Origin: Rhodospirillales bacterium
GTDB lineage: Bacteria > Pseudomonadota > Alphaproteobacteria > Rhodospirillales > Casp-alpha2
Reading direction: 5' to 3'
Assembly: GCA_016187325.1 (NCBI GenBank)
Contig: JACPJY010000063.1
Coordinates: 1-5,244, forward strand
DNA: 5,244 nt
Shown here: piece after piece, positions 1 through 4,947 of the stretch
Position numbering within the stretch: position 1 is the stretch's first letter
How the letters are laid out: each line of letters opens with the position of its first letter
Position numbers and translations under genes: made by a program
The notes under the pieces: model-generated
Seen by the model: the letters and a program-made list of their open reading frames with translations, nothing else
Told to the model about the DNA's origin: nothing
Database searches by the model: none

Positions 1-88
1 CAATTGCAAAATGGCGGCCGAGGCCGGAAGACGCACCGGTGACCAGTGCGACTTTACCCTTGAGGTCGAAAATCGAGTCCGCGGCCAT
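1..88 (-). CDS. SDR-family NAD(P)-dependent oxidoreductase, N-terminal fragment (continues past window start)
   Basis: The minus strand from the ATG at 88-86 stays open to the window edge and gives 29 residues beginning MAADSIFDLKGKVALVTGAS. A short lead, a beta strand (KVALVTG) and the glycine-rich TGASSGLG turn at residues 17-24 form the Rossmann NAD(P)-binding start of classical short-chain dehydrogenases/reductases. The catalytic Ser-Tyr-Lys residues lie outside the window, so the substrate is unknown. The start is well supported: AAGGAG (98-103) sits 9 nt upstream, inside the last codons of the acyl-CoA synthetase gene, whose stop codon is only 3 nt away. This suggests co-transcription and translational coupling with the synthetase. 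By context it may be a 3-hydroxyacyl/3-oxoacyl type SDR acting on acyl thioesters, but that is inference. Confidence 0.85.
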   Translation of the reverse strand, partial: MAADSIFDLKGKVALVTGASSGLGRHFAI

Positions 89-91
89 GGT

Positions 92-1723
92 CTAGAACTC
101 CTTCGCCCGCTGGCGCAGCACGTATTTCTGGATCTTGCCGGTCGAGGTCTTGGGCAGCGGTCCGAACACCACCGTCCTCGGCGCCTTGAAGTGCGCCAGC
201 CGCTCGCGGCACCACTGGATGATGTTCTCGGCGGTGACGTCCTTGGCGCCGGGTTTCAGGGTCACGAACGCGCACGGCGTCTCGCCCCACTTGTCGTCGG
301 GGTGGGCGACGACGGCCGCTTCCATAACCTGCGGGTGCCTGTAGAGCGTCTCTTCTACCTCCAGCGACGAGATGTTCTCGCCGCCGGAGATGATGATGTC
401 CTTGGAGCGGTCCTTGATCTCGACATAGCCGTCCGGATGCACGACACCGAGGTCGCCGGTGTGCAACCAGCCACCAGCGAGGCTATCGGTCGTCGCCTTA
501 GGATTCTTAAGATAGCCCTTCATGATGGTGTTGCCGCGTAGCATCAGTTCGCCGATGGTCTCGCCGTCGGCGGGCCCCGGCGCCATCGTCGCCGGGTCAA
601 GCACCGCCTGCTCGAACAGCGTCGGGTAGCGCACCCCCTGGCGCGCCATCTCGCGTGCCTTGGTTTCGAGATCGGCGCCCGCCCAATGGGCCTTGGGCGC
701 GCAATAGGTCGAGGGCCCGAACGATTCGGTGAGACCGTAAAGGTGGGTAACGCGGAAGCCCATCCTCTCCATCGCCGCGATAATGGCCGACGGCGGCGCG
801 GCGCCGCCGGTCGCCACTTCGACGGTCTGCTCGAAGCGGACCTTTTGGTCGTCCGGTGCGTGCACCAGCATGTTGAGCACGATCGGCGCGCCGCAGAGGT
901 GCGTCACACGGTGCTGCTTGATCAACGGAAAGATCAACGCCGGGTCTGCGCGGCGGAGACAGACGTGGGTGCCGGCGACGGCGGTCACCGCCCACGGATA
1001 GCTCCAGCCGTTGCAGTGGAACATCGGCAGTGTCCATAGATAGACCGAATCGCGGCTGAGCCCGAACACCAGCGCATTGCCGAGCGCGTTGAGGAAAGCG
1101 CCGCGGTGATGGTAGACGACGCCCTTCGGGTTGCCGGTGGTGCCGGAGGTGTAATTGAGCGTGATCGCCTGCCACTCGTCGGCCGGCGGCTGCCATCGGA
1201 AATCTGGGTCGCCCTCGGCGAGCAGCGCTTCATAGTCCGTCTCGCCCAGGAGTTCTCCGCCCTCGGCAAGGACATCGTCGATATCAACGACGGGGATCCT
1301 TCTTTCCTGCTTCGCCAGCGCCTGCTTGATCACCGGCGACATCTCGCGGTCGGTGATCAGCAACTTGGCCTCGCCGTGGCTGAGGATGAAGGCGATGCCG
1401 GGGGCATCGAGGCGAAAGTTCAGCGCGTTCAACACCGCGCCCGCCATCGGCACGCCGAAATGCGCCTCCAGCATGGCCGGCGCGTTGGGCGACATCACCG
1501 CCACCGTGTCGCCGACGTCGATGCCGCGGCGCTGCAACGCCGACGCCAGCCGCCGGCAGCGCTGGTCGAATTCGCGGTAAGTGAAGCGTTTTTGTCCGTG
1601 AACGACGGCGATCTTATCCGGATACACCTGGGCCGCCCAGGTAAGGAACGTCAGCGGCGTCTCGGGCGCGAAATTCGCCGCCGTGCGGCCGAGGTCGGCC
1701 TCGAAGATGCTGTCGCCGATCAA
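92..1723 (-). CDS. AMP-forming acyl-CoA synthetase (fatty-acyl / 3-methylthiopropionyl-CoA ligase-like)
   Basis: This 543-residue ANL-superfamily enzyme should activate a carboxylic acid with ATP through an acyl-adenylate and transfer it to CoA in the cytoplasm. Visible motifs, numbered from the chosen start: the P-loop YTSGTTGNPKG at 191-201; YGLTES at 329-334; HTGD at 421-424; the hinge and A8 region DRSKDIIISGGENIS at 438-452; and KTSTGKIQK at 525-533 with the catalytic Lys530. Length and motif wording fit the medium/long-chain acyl-CoA synthetase group that includes DmdB-like ligases; the acyl substrate cannot be read. The frame is open up to another TTG at 1810, but the TTG at 1723 is preferred. 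It has GGGGAGGA (1729-1736) 5 nt upstream, and the protein then begins MIGDSIFEADLGRTAANF, matching the usual family N-terminus, whereas the extra 29 residues look like untranslated leader. The stop is 3 nt from the SDR start. Confidence 0.92.
   Translation of the reverse strand: MIGDSIFEADLGRTAANFAPETPLTFLTWAAQVYPDKIAVVHGQKRFTYREFDQRCRRLASALQRRGIDVGDTVAVMSPNAPAMLEAHFGVPMAGAVLNALNFRLDAPGIAFILSHGEAKLLITDREMSPVIKQALAKQERRIPVVDIDDVLAEGGELLGETDYEALLAEGDPDFRWQPPADEWQAITLNYTSGTTGNPKGVVYHHRGAFLNALGNALVFGLSRDSVYLWTLPMFHCNGWSYPWAVTAVAGTHVCLRRADPALIFPLIKQHRVTHLCGAPIVLNMLVHAPDDQKVRFEQTVEVATGGAAPPSAIIAAMERMGFRVTHLYGLTESFGPSTYCAPKAHWAGADLETKAREMARQGVRYPTLFEQAVLDPATMAPGPADGETIGELMLRGNTIMKGYLKNPKATTDSLAGGWLHTGDLGVVHPDGYVEIKDRSKDIIISGGENISSLEVEETLYRHPQVMEAAVVAHPDDKWGETPCAFVTLKPGAKDVTAENIIQWCRERLAHFKAPRTVVFGPLPKTSTGKIQKYVLRQRAKEF
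98..103 (-). promoter_or_regulatory. Shine-Dalgarno site of the SDR gene
   Basis: AAGGAG on the minus strand, 9 nt before the ATG at 88. It is made from the final Lys-Glu codons of the acyl-CoA synthetase gene, so ribosomes ending that gene can re-initiate directly on the SDR gene. Confidence 0.7.
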
Positions 1724-1728
1724 CGCTG

Positions 1729-1736
1729 TCCTCCCC
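1729..1736 (-). promoter_or_regulatory. Shine-Dalgarno site deciding the TTG start of the acyl-CoA synthetase
   Basis: GGGGAGGA on the minus strand, 5 nt before the TTG at 1723-1721. No comparable site precedes the in-frame TTG at 1810. The GTG at 1744 has an AAGGA directly abutting it, too close to function. Confidence 0.7.
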
Positions 1737-1771
1737 GCCGCCACTCCTTGTGCTTGCGATGGCGCGCGTGT

Positions 1772-1812
1772 CTTTGACCGCCAAATTACACGCTTGGCCC
1801 CGGCGGTCAAAG
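1772..1812. repeat. Perfect 11-bp inverted repeat (operator or RNA stem)
   Basis: CTTTGACCGCC at 1772-1782 is exactly mirrored by GGCGGTCAAAG at 1802-1812, with a 19-nt spacer. The arms are 30 bp apart, close to three helical turns. In DNA this could be a two-half-site operator flanking the candidate promoter. In RNA it is an 11-bp stem in the leader of the acyl-CoA synthetase mRNA or in the 3' region of cysH. No U-run follows it on the minus strand, so it is not a standard intrinsic terminator. Confidence 0.6.
1783..1810 (-). promoter_or_regulatory. Candidate promoter for the acyl-CoA synthetase-SDR unit
   Basis: The minus strand reads TTGACC (1810-1805), a 16-nt spacer, then TAATTT (1788-1783). 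The -35 element matches the sigma-70 consensus at 5 of 6 positions and the -10 at only 3 of 6, so this is a weak candidate. It would start transcription about 50 nt before the TTG at 1723. It lies inside a perfect inverted repeat (1772-1812), which suggests regulation. Whether it is active is inference. Confidence 0.35.
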
Positions 1813-1844
1813 CCGGAGCCGGCGGGGAGCCGGAGCCGGCGGGG
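1811..1844. repeat. 17-bp tandem direct repeat, two exact copies
   Basis: AGCCGGAGCCGGCGGGG occurs at 1811-1827 and again at 1828-1844 with no gap. Each copy contains a self-complementary core (GCCGG-CT-CCGGC read on the minus strand), so the transcript can form two small GC hairpins just after the cysH stop. There is no U-tract. It could affect mRNA stability or be a replication-slippage duplication. Confidence 0.7.
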
Positions 1845-1861
1845 GGATGCGAGGGGTGCGC

Positions 1862-2614
1862 TCAGCAAGCGCTGGCCGGTCGAGACACCTCAGGTCTCGC
1901 CGCGAGGTGGATGCCGCACTCGCTCTTGGAGAGGCCGCGCCAGCGGCCGGCGCGCGGCCCCTCGCCGGCACCGATGGGACCCGTACACGGGACGCAGCCG
2001 ATGGAGGGATAGCCCTTCGCTTCCAGCGGGTGGCGGGGCAGCCGGTTGCGCCTCAGATAGGTATCGATGCGGTGACGGTCCCAATGGGCGAGCGGGTTGA
2101 CCTTGACCCGGCCGTCCTGGGTCTCGAACACCTCGATGCCTGTGCGGTCGCCGCCGTGGTGGCGCTTGCGGCCGGTGAACCAAGCGTCGAAACCCACGAG
2201 CGCACGCTTCAGCGGCAGCACTTTGCGGATGTGGCAGCAGCTGTTGGCATGGTCGGCCCATAAGTCGCCTCGCGGGTCGTGAACCAGGAGGTCGCGGGCC
2301 GCCGGCGTCACCCGACGTATGTCCCGGAGCCCAAGGGCGTCGACCAGTCGCTCGCAGTATTCGAGCGTTTCCGGGAACAGCTTGCCGGTATCGAGGAAGA
2401 TCACCGGTAGCGCTGGATCAACGGCGACGGCGATGTGCAGCATCACCGCGGATTCGGCGCCGAACGACGACACCAGCGCGATACGGCCGGGGAATTCGCA
2501 GCCGACCATCGCCTCGATCACGCCGGCGGCGGTCTTACCGGCGTAACGCTCGGCGAGCCGGCGGGCACGCGCTTCCGCCGGCTCCGCTGGCAGCGACGGG
2601 ACGATGTGATTCAC
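1862..2614 (-). CDS. cysH: Assimilatory adenylyl-/phosphoadenylyl-sulfate reductase, [4Fe-4S] type
   Basis: This 250-residue soluble enzyme reduces activated sulfate (APS or PAPS) to sulfite using thioredoxin, in cysteine biosynthesis. Numbered from the GTG at 2614, it shows the nucleotide-binding SSFGAES loop at 49-55, LDTGKLFPET at 74-83, the Cys-Cys pair at 126-127, CVPC with Cys207 and Cys210, and the C-terminal KSECGIH with the catalytic Cys233. The CC plus CxxC set binds a [4Fe-4S] cluster and is typical of the bacterial and plant APS-reducing branch; PAPS-only enzymes of the E. coli type lack it. Strict APS preference is therefore likely but not proven. The frame is also open from ATGs at 2659 and 2632. 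GTG 2614 is favoured by GGAGAGAG 8 nt upstream; the 2659 ATG overlaps the candidate -10 box. No other sulfate-assimilation gene is visible here. Confidence 0.93.
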   Translation of the reverse strand: MNHIVPSLPAEPAEARARRLAERYAGKTAAGVIEAMVGCEFPGRIALVSSFGAESAVMLHIAVAVDPALPVIFLDTGKLFPETLEYCERLVDALGLRDIRRVTPAARDLLVHDPRGDLWADHANSCCHIRKVLPLKRALVGFDAWFTGRKRHHGGDRTGIEVFETQDGRVKVNPLAHWDRHRIDTYLRRNRLPRHPLEAKGYPSIGCVPCTGPIGAGEGPRAGRWRGLSKSECGIHLAARPEVSRPASAC

Positions 2615-2622
2615 GGGCGCGA

Positions 2623-2630
2623 CTCTCTCC
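2623..2630 (-). promoter_or_regulatory. Shine-Dalgarno site deciding the GTG start of cysH
   Basis: GGAGAGAG on the minus strand, 8 nt before the GTG at 2614-2612. It overlaps the last base of the alternative ATG at 2632-2630, which itself has no purine-rich site before it. If the ATG were used, the protein would be six residues longer. Confidence 0.55.
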
Positions 2631-2651
2631 ATGGCGGCAGGCAGGAGAAGG

Positions 2652-2679
2652 ATTAACATTATTTTTATGTTGTTGTCAA
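2652..2679 (-). promoter_or_regulatory. Candidate sigma-70 promoter of cysH
   Basis: The minus strand has a perfect -35 TTGACA (2679-2674), a 16-nt spacer and GTTAAT (2657-2652), matching 4 of 6 consensus -10 bases. Transcription would begin near 2645, giving a leader of about 30 nt before the GTG at 2614. An inverted repeat (2655-2671) covers the spacer and part of the -10, and another (2676-2700) overlaps the -35, so the promoter looks regulated. Confidence 0.5.
2655..2671. repeat. Inverted repeat AACAT-N7-ATGTT, copy 1 (promoter-overlapping)
   Basis: Five-base arms with a 7-nt spacer, centred at 2663, between the -35 and -10 of the candidate cysH promoter. Its position fits a repressor operator. 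A near-copy lies exactly 63 bp upstream of it. The AT-rich background raises the chance of coincidence. Confidence 0.45.
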
Positions 2680-2700
2680 TTAAAATACGTATAGAATTGA
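2676..2700. repeat. Inverted repeat TCAATT-N13-AATTGA overlapping the -35
   Basis: Six-base perfect arms at 2676-2681 and 2695-2700, centred on 2688, with the 8-bp palindrome ATACGTAT (2685-2692) in the middle. One arm overlaps the TTGACA -35 element of the candidate cysH promoter. Confidence 0.4.
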
Positions 2701-2717
2701 TAAATTATATTATATTT

Positions 2718-2734
2718 AACATAAATGATATGTT
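2718..2734. repeat. Inverted repeat AACAT-N7-ATGTT, copy 2 (upstream)
   Basis: The same arms and the same 7-nt spacing as copy 1; here the arms extend to six bases (AACATA/TATGTT). It is centred at 2726, 63 bp from copy 1, which is six turns of 10.5-bp B-DNA and so on the same helix face. Over the 22-bp block 2653-2674 versus 2716-2737, 17 positions are identical. Confidence 0.45.
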
Positions 2735-2747
2735 TTTTGTGCCTGTC

Positions 2748-2818
2748 GCGATAGGCGGAGAGGCCCGCCGACGGACCACTGCCGCATGCCGGCCGCCTTG
2801 AGCGCTGGGGCCTATCGC
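2748..2818. repeat. 9-bp inverted repeat spanning the aldehyde dehydrogenase stop codon
   Basis: GCGATAGGC (2748-2756) and GCCTATCGC (2810-2818) are exact reverse complements separated by 53 nt, and the second arm includes the TAG stop of the aldehyde dehydrogenase gene. The intervening RNA can also form GGCGG-N6-CCGCC (2754-2769), which competes with the left arm. It may be a 3'-end mRNA structure; there is no U-run after it on the minus strand. Confidence 0.4.
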
Positions 2819-4299
2819 ATCACGAACGGGTTGGGAACCTCGGTGGCGGTCGACACCCACACGGTCTTGGTCTGCATATACTCCTGGATCGCGTCCTGGC
2901 CGCTCTCGCGCCCCAGGCCGGAGCGCTTGTAACCGCCGAACGGCGCCATGTAGCTGACGGCGCGGTAGGTATTGACCCACACCGTGCCAGCCTGCAGCCG
3001 CTTCGGGATCTCGATGGCGCGGCGGATCGAGGTCGTCCACACCCCGGCGGCAAGGCCGTAGAGAACGTCGTTGGCGATCTCGATCGCCTCGTCGTCGTCC
3101 TTGAACGGGATCACCGACAGCACCGGGCCGAACACCTCTTCCTGGGCGATGCGCATGGCGTTGTCGACGCCGGTGAAGATGGTCGGCTCGACGAACCAGC
3201 CGGAGCCGCATTCGGGGCGGGTCGCCTTGGCGCCGCCAAGCACGCACTTGGCGCCCTCGCCCTTAGCCACGTCGAGGTAGCCGAGGATCTTTTTGTACTG
3301 CGGCATGGTGGTCACGGGGCCGACCTGCGTTTCCATCGACATCGGGTTGCCCATCTTGGCGGTCTTGGCGAACTCGACCAACCTGTCGACGAAGCGGTTG
3401 TGGATCCGCTTCTGCACCAGAAGCCGGGAGCCGGCGATACACGTCTGGCCGGTGGCGGCGAAGATGCCGGAGATGGCGCCCTTTACCGCGTTGTCGATGT
3501 CGGCGTCATCGAAGACGATGTTCGGCGACTTGCCGCCGAGTTCGAGGCTGACCTTCTTCAGCGTCGCCGCCGCCTTCTGGTAGACATGGGTGCCGGACTT
3601 GACGCCGCCGGTGAATGCCACCTTGGCGACGTCCGGGTGCGTGACCAGAGGCTCACCCGCCTCCGCCCCGAAGCCGGTGACGACGTTGACGACTCCCTTG
3701 GGGATGCCAGCCTTCTCGATCAGCTTCACGAATTCGAGTGTCGAGGCCGGCGTGAACTCGCTCGGCTTGATCACTACCGTGTTGCCGGCGGCCAAGGCAG
3801 GAGCTAGCTTCCATGCCGTCAGCAGCAGCGGCGAGTTCCACGGGATGATGGCGACGACGACGCCGAGCGGCTCGTGTACCGTGTAGGCGAAATGCTGCGC
3901 CTTGTCGATCGGCAGCACCTTGCCCTCGATTTTGTCGGCGAGACCGCCATAGTAATAGTACCACTGCGGCGCGTACTTGAGCTGCAGCGCCATCTCGGCA
4001 ATCAGCTTGCCGTTGTCCTTGACCTCGATCTCGGCCAGGTGCTGGGCATTGTCGGCGATCAAGTCGCCGAGCTTGCGCAACAGGTGCCCGCGCTGCGTCG
4101 CCGTCAGGCCACGCCATTCTGGCGAGTGGAACGCGGTTTTGGCTGCTGCCACAGCGCGGTTCGCGTCCTCGGCCCCGCCGCGCGCCACTAGCGCCCACGG
4201 CTTGCCGGTAAATGGGTTGAAGGTCTCGAACCATTCGCCCGAGGCGGCGTCGCACCACTTGCCGCCGATGTACATTTTCAGCTTTTCGAGCTTGGCCAT
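2812..4299 (-). CDS. NAD(P)-dependent aldehyde dehydrogenase, CoA-independent
   Basis: A complete 495-residue member of the aldehyde dehydrogenase superfamily, oxidising an aldehyde to a carboxylic acid in the cytoplasm. It has the oxyanion-hole region IPWNSP with Asn154, KPSE at 178-181 (cofactor-binding Lys178), FTGGVKSG at 229-236 in the Rossmann fold, the general-base Glu253 in ELGGKSP, the nucleophile Cys287 in GQTC, EEVFGPV at 387-393, and the C-terminal PFGGYKRSGLGRE at 453-465. The glutamate argues for the hydrolytic family rather than the CoA-acylating one. The ATG has GGGAGGA (4304-4310) 4 nt upstream by strict count. The gene follows the ThDP decarboxylase beta subunit by 39 nt, so its substrate is probably the aldehyde made by that enzyme, possibly sulfoacetaldehyde or phosphonoacetaldehyde by family precedent. 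Substrate is not determinable from sequence. Confidence 0.93.
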   Translation of the reverse strand: MAKLEKLKMYIGGKWCDAASGEWFETFNPFTGKPWALVARGGAEDANRAVAAAKTAFHSPEWRGLTATQRGHLLRKLGDLIADNAQHLAEIEVKDNGKLIAEMALQLKYAPQWYYYYGGLADKIEGKVLPIDKAQHFAYTVHEPLGVVVAIIPWNSPLLLTAWKLAPALAAGNTVVIKPSEFTPASTLEFVKLIEKAGIPKGVVNVVTGFGAEAGEPLVTHPDVAKVAFTGGVKSGTHVYQKAAATLKKVSLELGGKSPNIVFDDADIDNAVKGAISGIFAATGQTCIAGSRLLVQKRIHNRFVDRLVEFAKTAKMGNPMSMETQVGPVTTMPQYKKILGYLDVAKGEGAKCVLGGAKATRPECGSGWFVEPTIFTGVDNAMRIAQEEVFGPVLSVIPFKDDDEAIEIANDVLYGLAAGVWTTSIRRAIEIPKRLQAGTVWVNTYRAVSYMAPFGGYKRSGLGRESGQDAIQEYMQTKTVWVSTATEVPNPFVMR

Positions 4300-4303
4300 T
4301 TCG

Positions 4304-4310
4304 TCCTCCC
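4304..4310 (-). promoter_or_regulatory. Shine-Dalgarno site of the aldehyde dehydrogenase
   Basis: GGGAGGA on the minus strand, just before the ATG at 4299-4297. A strong GC hairpin (4312-4330) ends one nucleotide upstream of it and could influence ribosome access or mRNA decay. Confidence 0.75.
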
Positions 4311-4311
4311 T

Positions 4312-4330
4312 GCGGGCGCTGGTCGCCCGC
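4312..4330 (-). other. Intercistronic GC hairpin, 7-bp perfect stem
   Basis: The minus strand reads GCGGGCG, a 5-nt loop ACCAG, then CGCCCGC. It sits between the beta-subunit stop (4339) and the aldehyde dehydrogenase SD. No U-run follows, so it should not terminate transcription by itself. It could act as a processing or stability element that sets the relative amounts of the two products. Confidence 0.55.
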
Positions 4331-4338
4331 CGATGACT

Positions 4339-4944
4339 TTAGCGGGCCGCGTTCTTTCCTAACAGCGCTTTGCGGAAGCGGTCCTTAAGCACGGTGCCGT
4401 CCTTGGGTGGCAGGACGAATTCGAGGTTTTCTGCCCGCACCTTGATGTCGTAGAACACTGGGCCCGGTTTTTTCAGGATCACCGGCAGCGCCTTCCTGAG
4501 CCCGACCCGGTCCCTGACCGTGCCGGCGATGCGGATGCCGGCCGCCCGGGCGATGCCCTCCAGGTCGACGTCGTGGGCGGTGTGAGTCAACTGCATGCCA
4601 GTTTCGCCATAGTGCTCGTTGTCGAAGACGACGACGGCGAGGTTCCTCGGCCGCTGCACGGCAATGGTGGCGAATGCGCCCAGGCCCATCAGCATCTCGC
4701 CGTCGCCGGTCACCACCAGCACCCGCCGGCGTGGCTGCGCCAGCGCCAAGCCGAGGCCGATCATGGCCGCGCCGCCCATCGCCCCCCACAGCGGGAAGTT
4801 CAGGTCGTGATCGCCAGCCGCCGTCATGTCCCAAGCCGGCGCGCCTAAGCCGGCGACCACCAGCAGGAGGTCGCGCTTGGCAACCAGCACCTTGGCGACT
4901 TCGCGCCGGCGCAGGGGGAATTTCTCGCTTCGTGTCGCGGCCAC
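4339..4944 (-). CDS. ThDP-dependent 2-oxo acid decarboxylase, beta (ThDP-binding) subunit; sulfopyruvate/phosphonopyruvate decarboxylase-like
   Basis: 201 residues corresponding to the C-terminal, diphosphate-binding half of ThDP enzymes. It carries WGAMGGAAMIGLGLALA at 53-69 and the Mg-ThDP motif, GDGE at 80-83 followed by DNE at 108-110 (26 residues between the last Gly of GDG and Asn109), then EHYGETG at 110-116. This wording resembles ComE-type sulfopyruvate decarboxylase beta subunits and the C-terminal half of phosphonopyruvate decarboxylases. The partner pyrimidine-binding half is encoded just upstream; the alpha stop and this GTG start are 3 nt apart, so a heteromeric alpha-beta enzyme is expected. 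The GTG at 4944 has GGGAG (4952-4956) 7 nt upstream, inside the alpha gene. It should release CO2 from a 2-oxo acid to give an aldehyde for the downstream dehydrogenase. The exact substrate is uncertain. Confidence 0.85.
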   Translation of the reverse strand: MAATRSEKFPLRRREVAKVLVAKRDLLLVVAGLGAPAWDMTAAGDHDLNFPLWGAMGGAAMIGLGLALAQPRRRVLVVTGDGEMLMGLGAFATIAVQRPRNLAVVVFDNEHYGETGMQLTHTAHDVDLEGIARAAGIRIAGTVRDRVGLRKALPVILKKPGPVFYDIKVRAENLEFVLPPKDGTVLKDRFRKALLGKNAAR

Positions 4945-4947
4945 CGG

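Larger units (their letters stand above)
2651..2740. other. 90-bp extremely AT-rich intergenic island
   Basis: Only 14 of these 90 bases are G or C, against clearly GC-rich flanks on both sides. The island lies wholly between the aldehyde dehydrogenase stop and the cysH start and contains no gene. It holds the candidate cysH promoter and the inverted repeats listed separately. Such islands in GC-rich genomes commonly mark promoters, UP elements or sites for AT-preferring nucleoid proteins; which of these applies is not visible. Confidence 0.85.

Noticed and set aside
11..541. Plus-strand open frame of 176 codons near the window start
   Set aside because: It is antisense to the acyl-CoA synthetase and SDR genes, has no recognisable motif, and long spurious frames are expected opposite GC-rich genes.
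1106..1777. Plus-strand open frame of 223 codons
   Set aside because: It is opposite the acyl-CoA synthetase N-terminal half, is rich in Arg/His/Ala as expected of an antisense shadow, and ends inside the intergenic inverted repeat.
1811..1846. Intrinsic terminator after cysH formed by the GC-rich tandem repeat
   Set aside because: The stems are short and no U-tract follows them in the direction of transcription.
2630..2659. cysH starting at the ATG at 2659 or 2632
   Set aside because: The first overlaps the candidate -10 box and adds an unconserved-looking hydrophobic lead; neither has a ribosome site, while the GTG at 2614 does. The 2632 ATG is not fully excluded.
2704..2714. Two overlapping TATAAT matches on the minus strand as an alternative cysH -10
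   Set aside because: Seventeen bases upstream there is only AAAAAC, with no -35 resemblance; TATAAT arises easily in such AT-rich sequence.
2735..2769. Intrinsic terminator after the aldehyde dehydrogenase
   Set aside because: The hairpins GGCGG-N6-CCGCC and the imperfect GCCT...AGGC are followed on the minus strand by an A-run (plus-strand T-run), not the U-run a terminator needs.
3653..4258. Minus-strand open frame of 201 codons within the aldehyde dehydrogenase gene
   Set aside because: It is the same strand in a different frame from a gene with complete catalytic motifs; the Arg-rich translation has no family resemblance.
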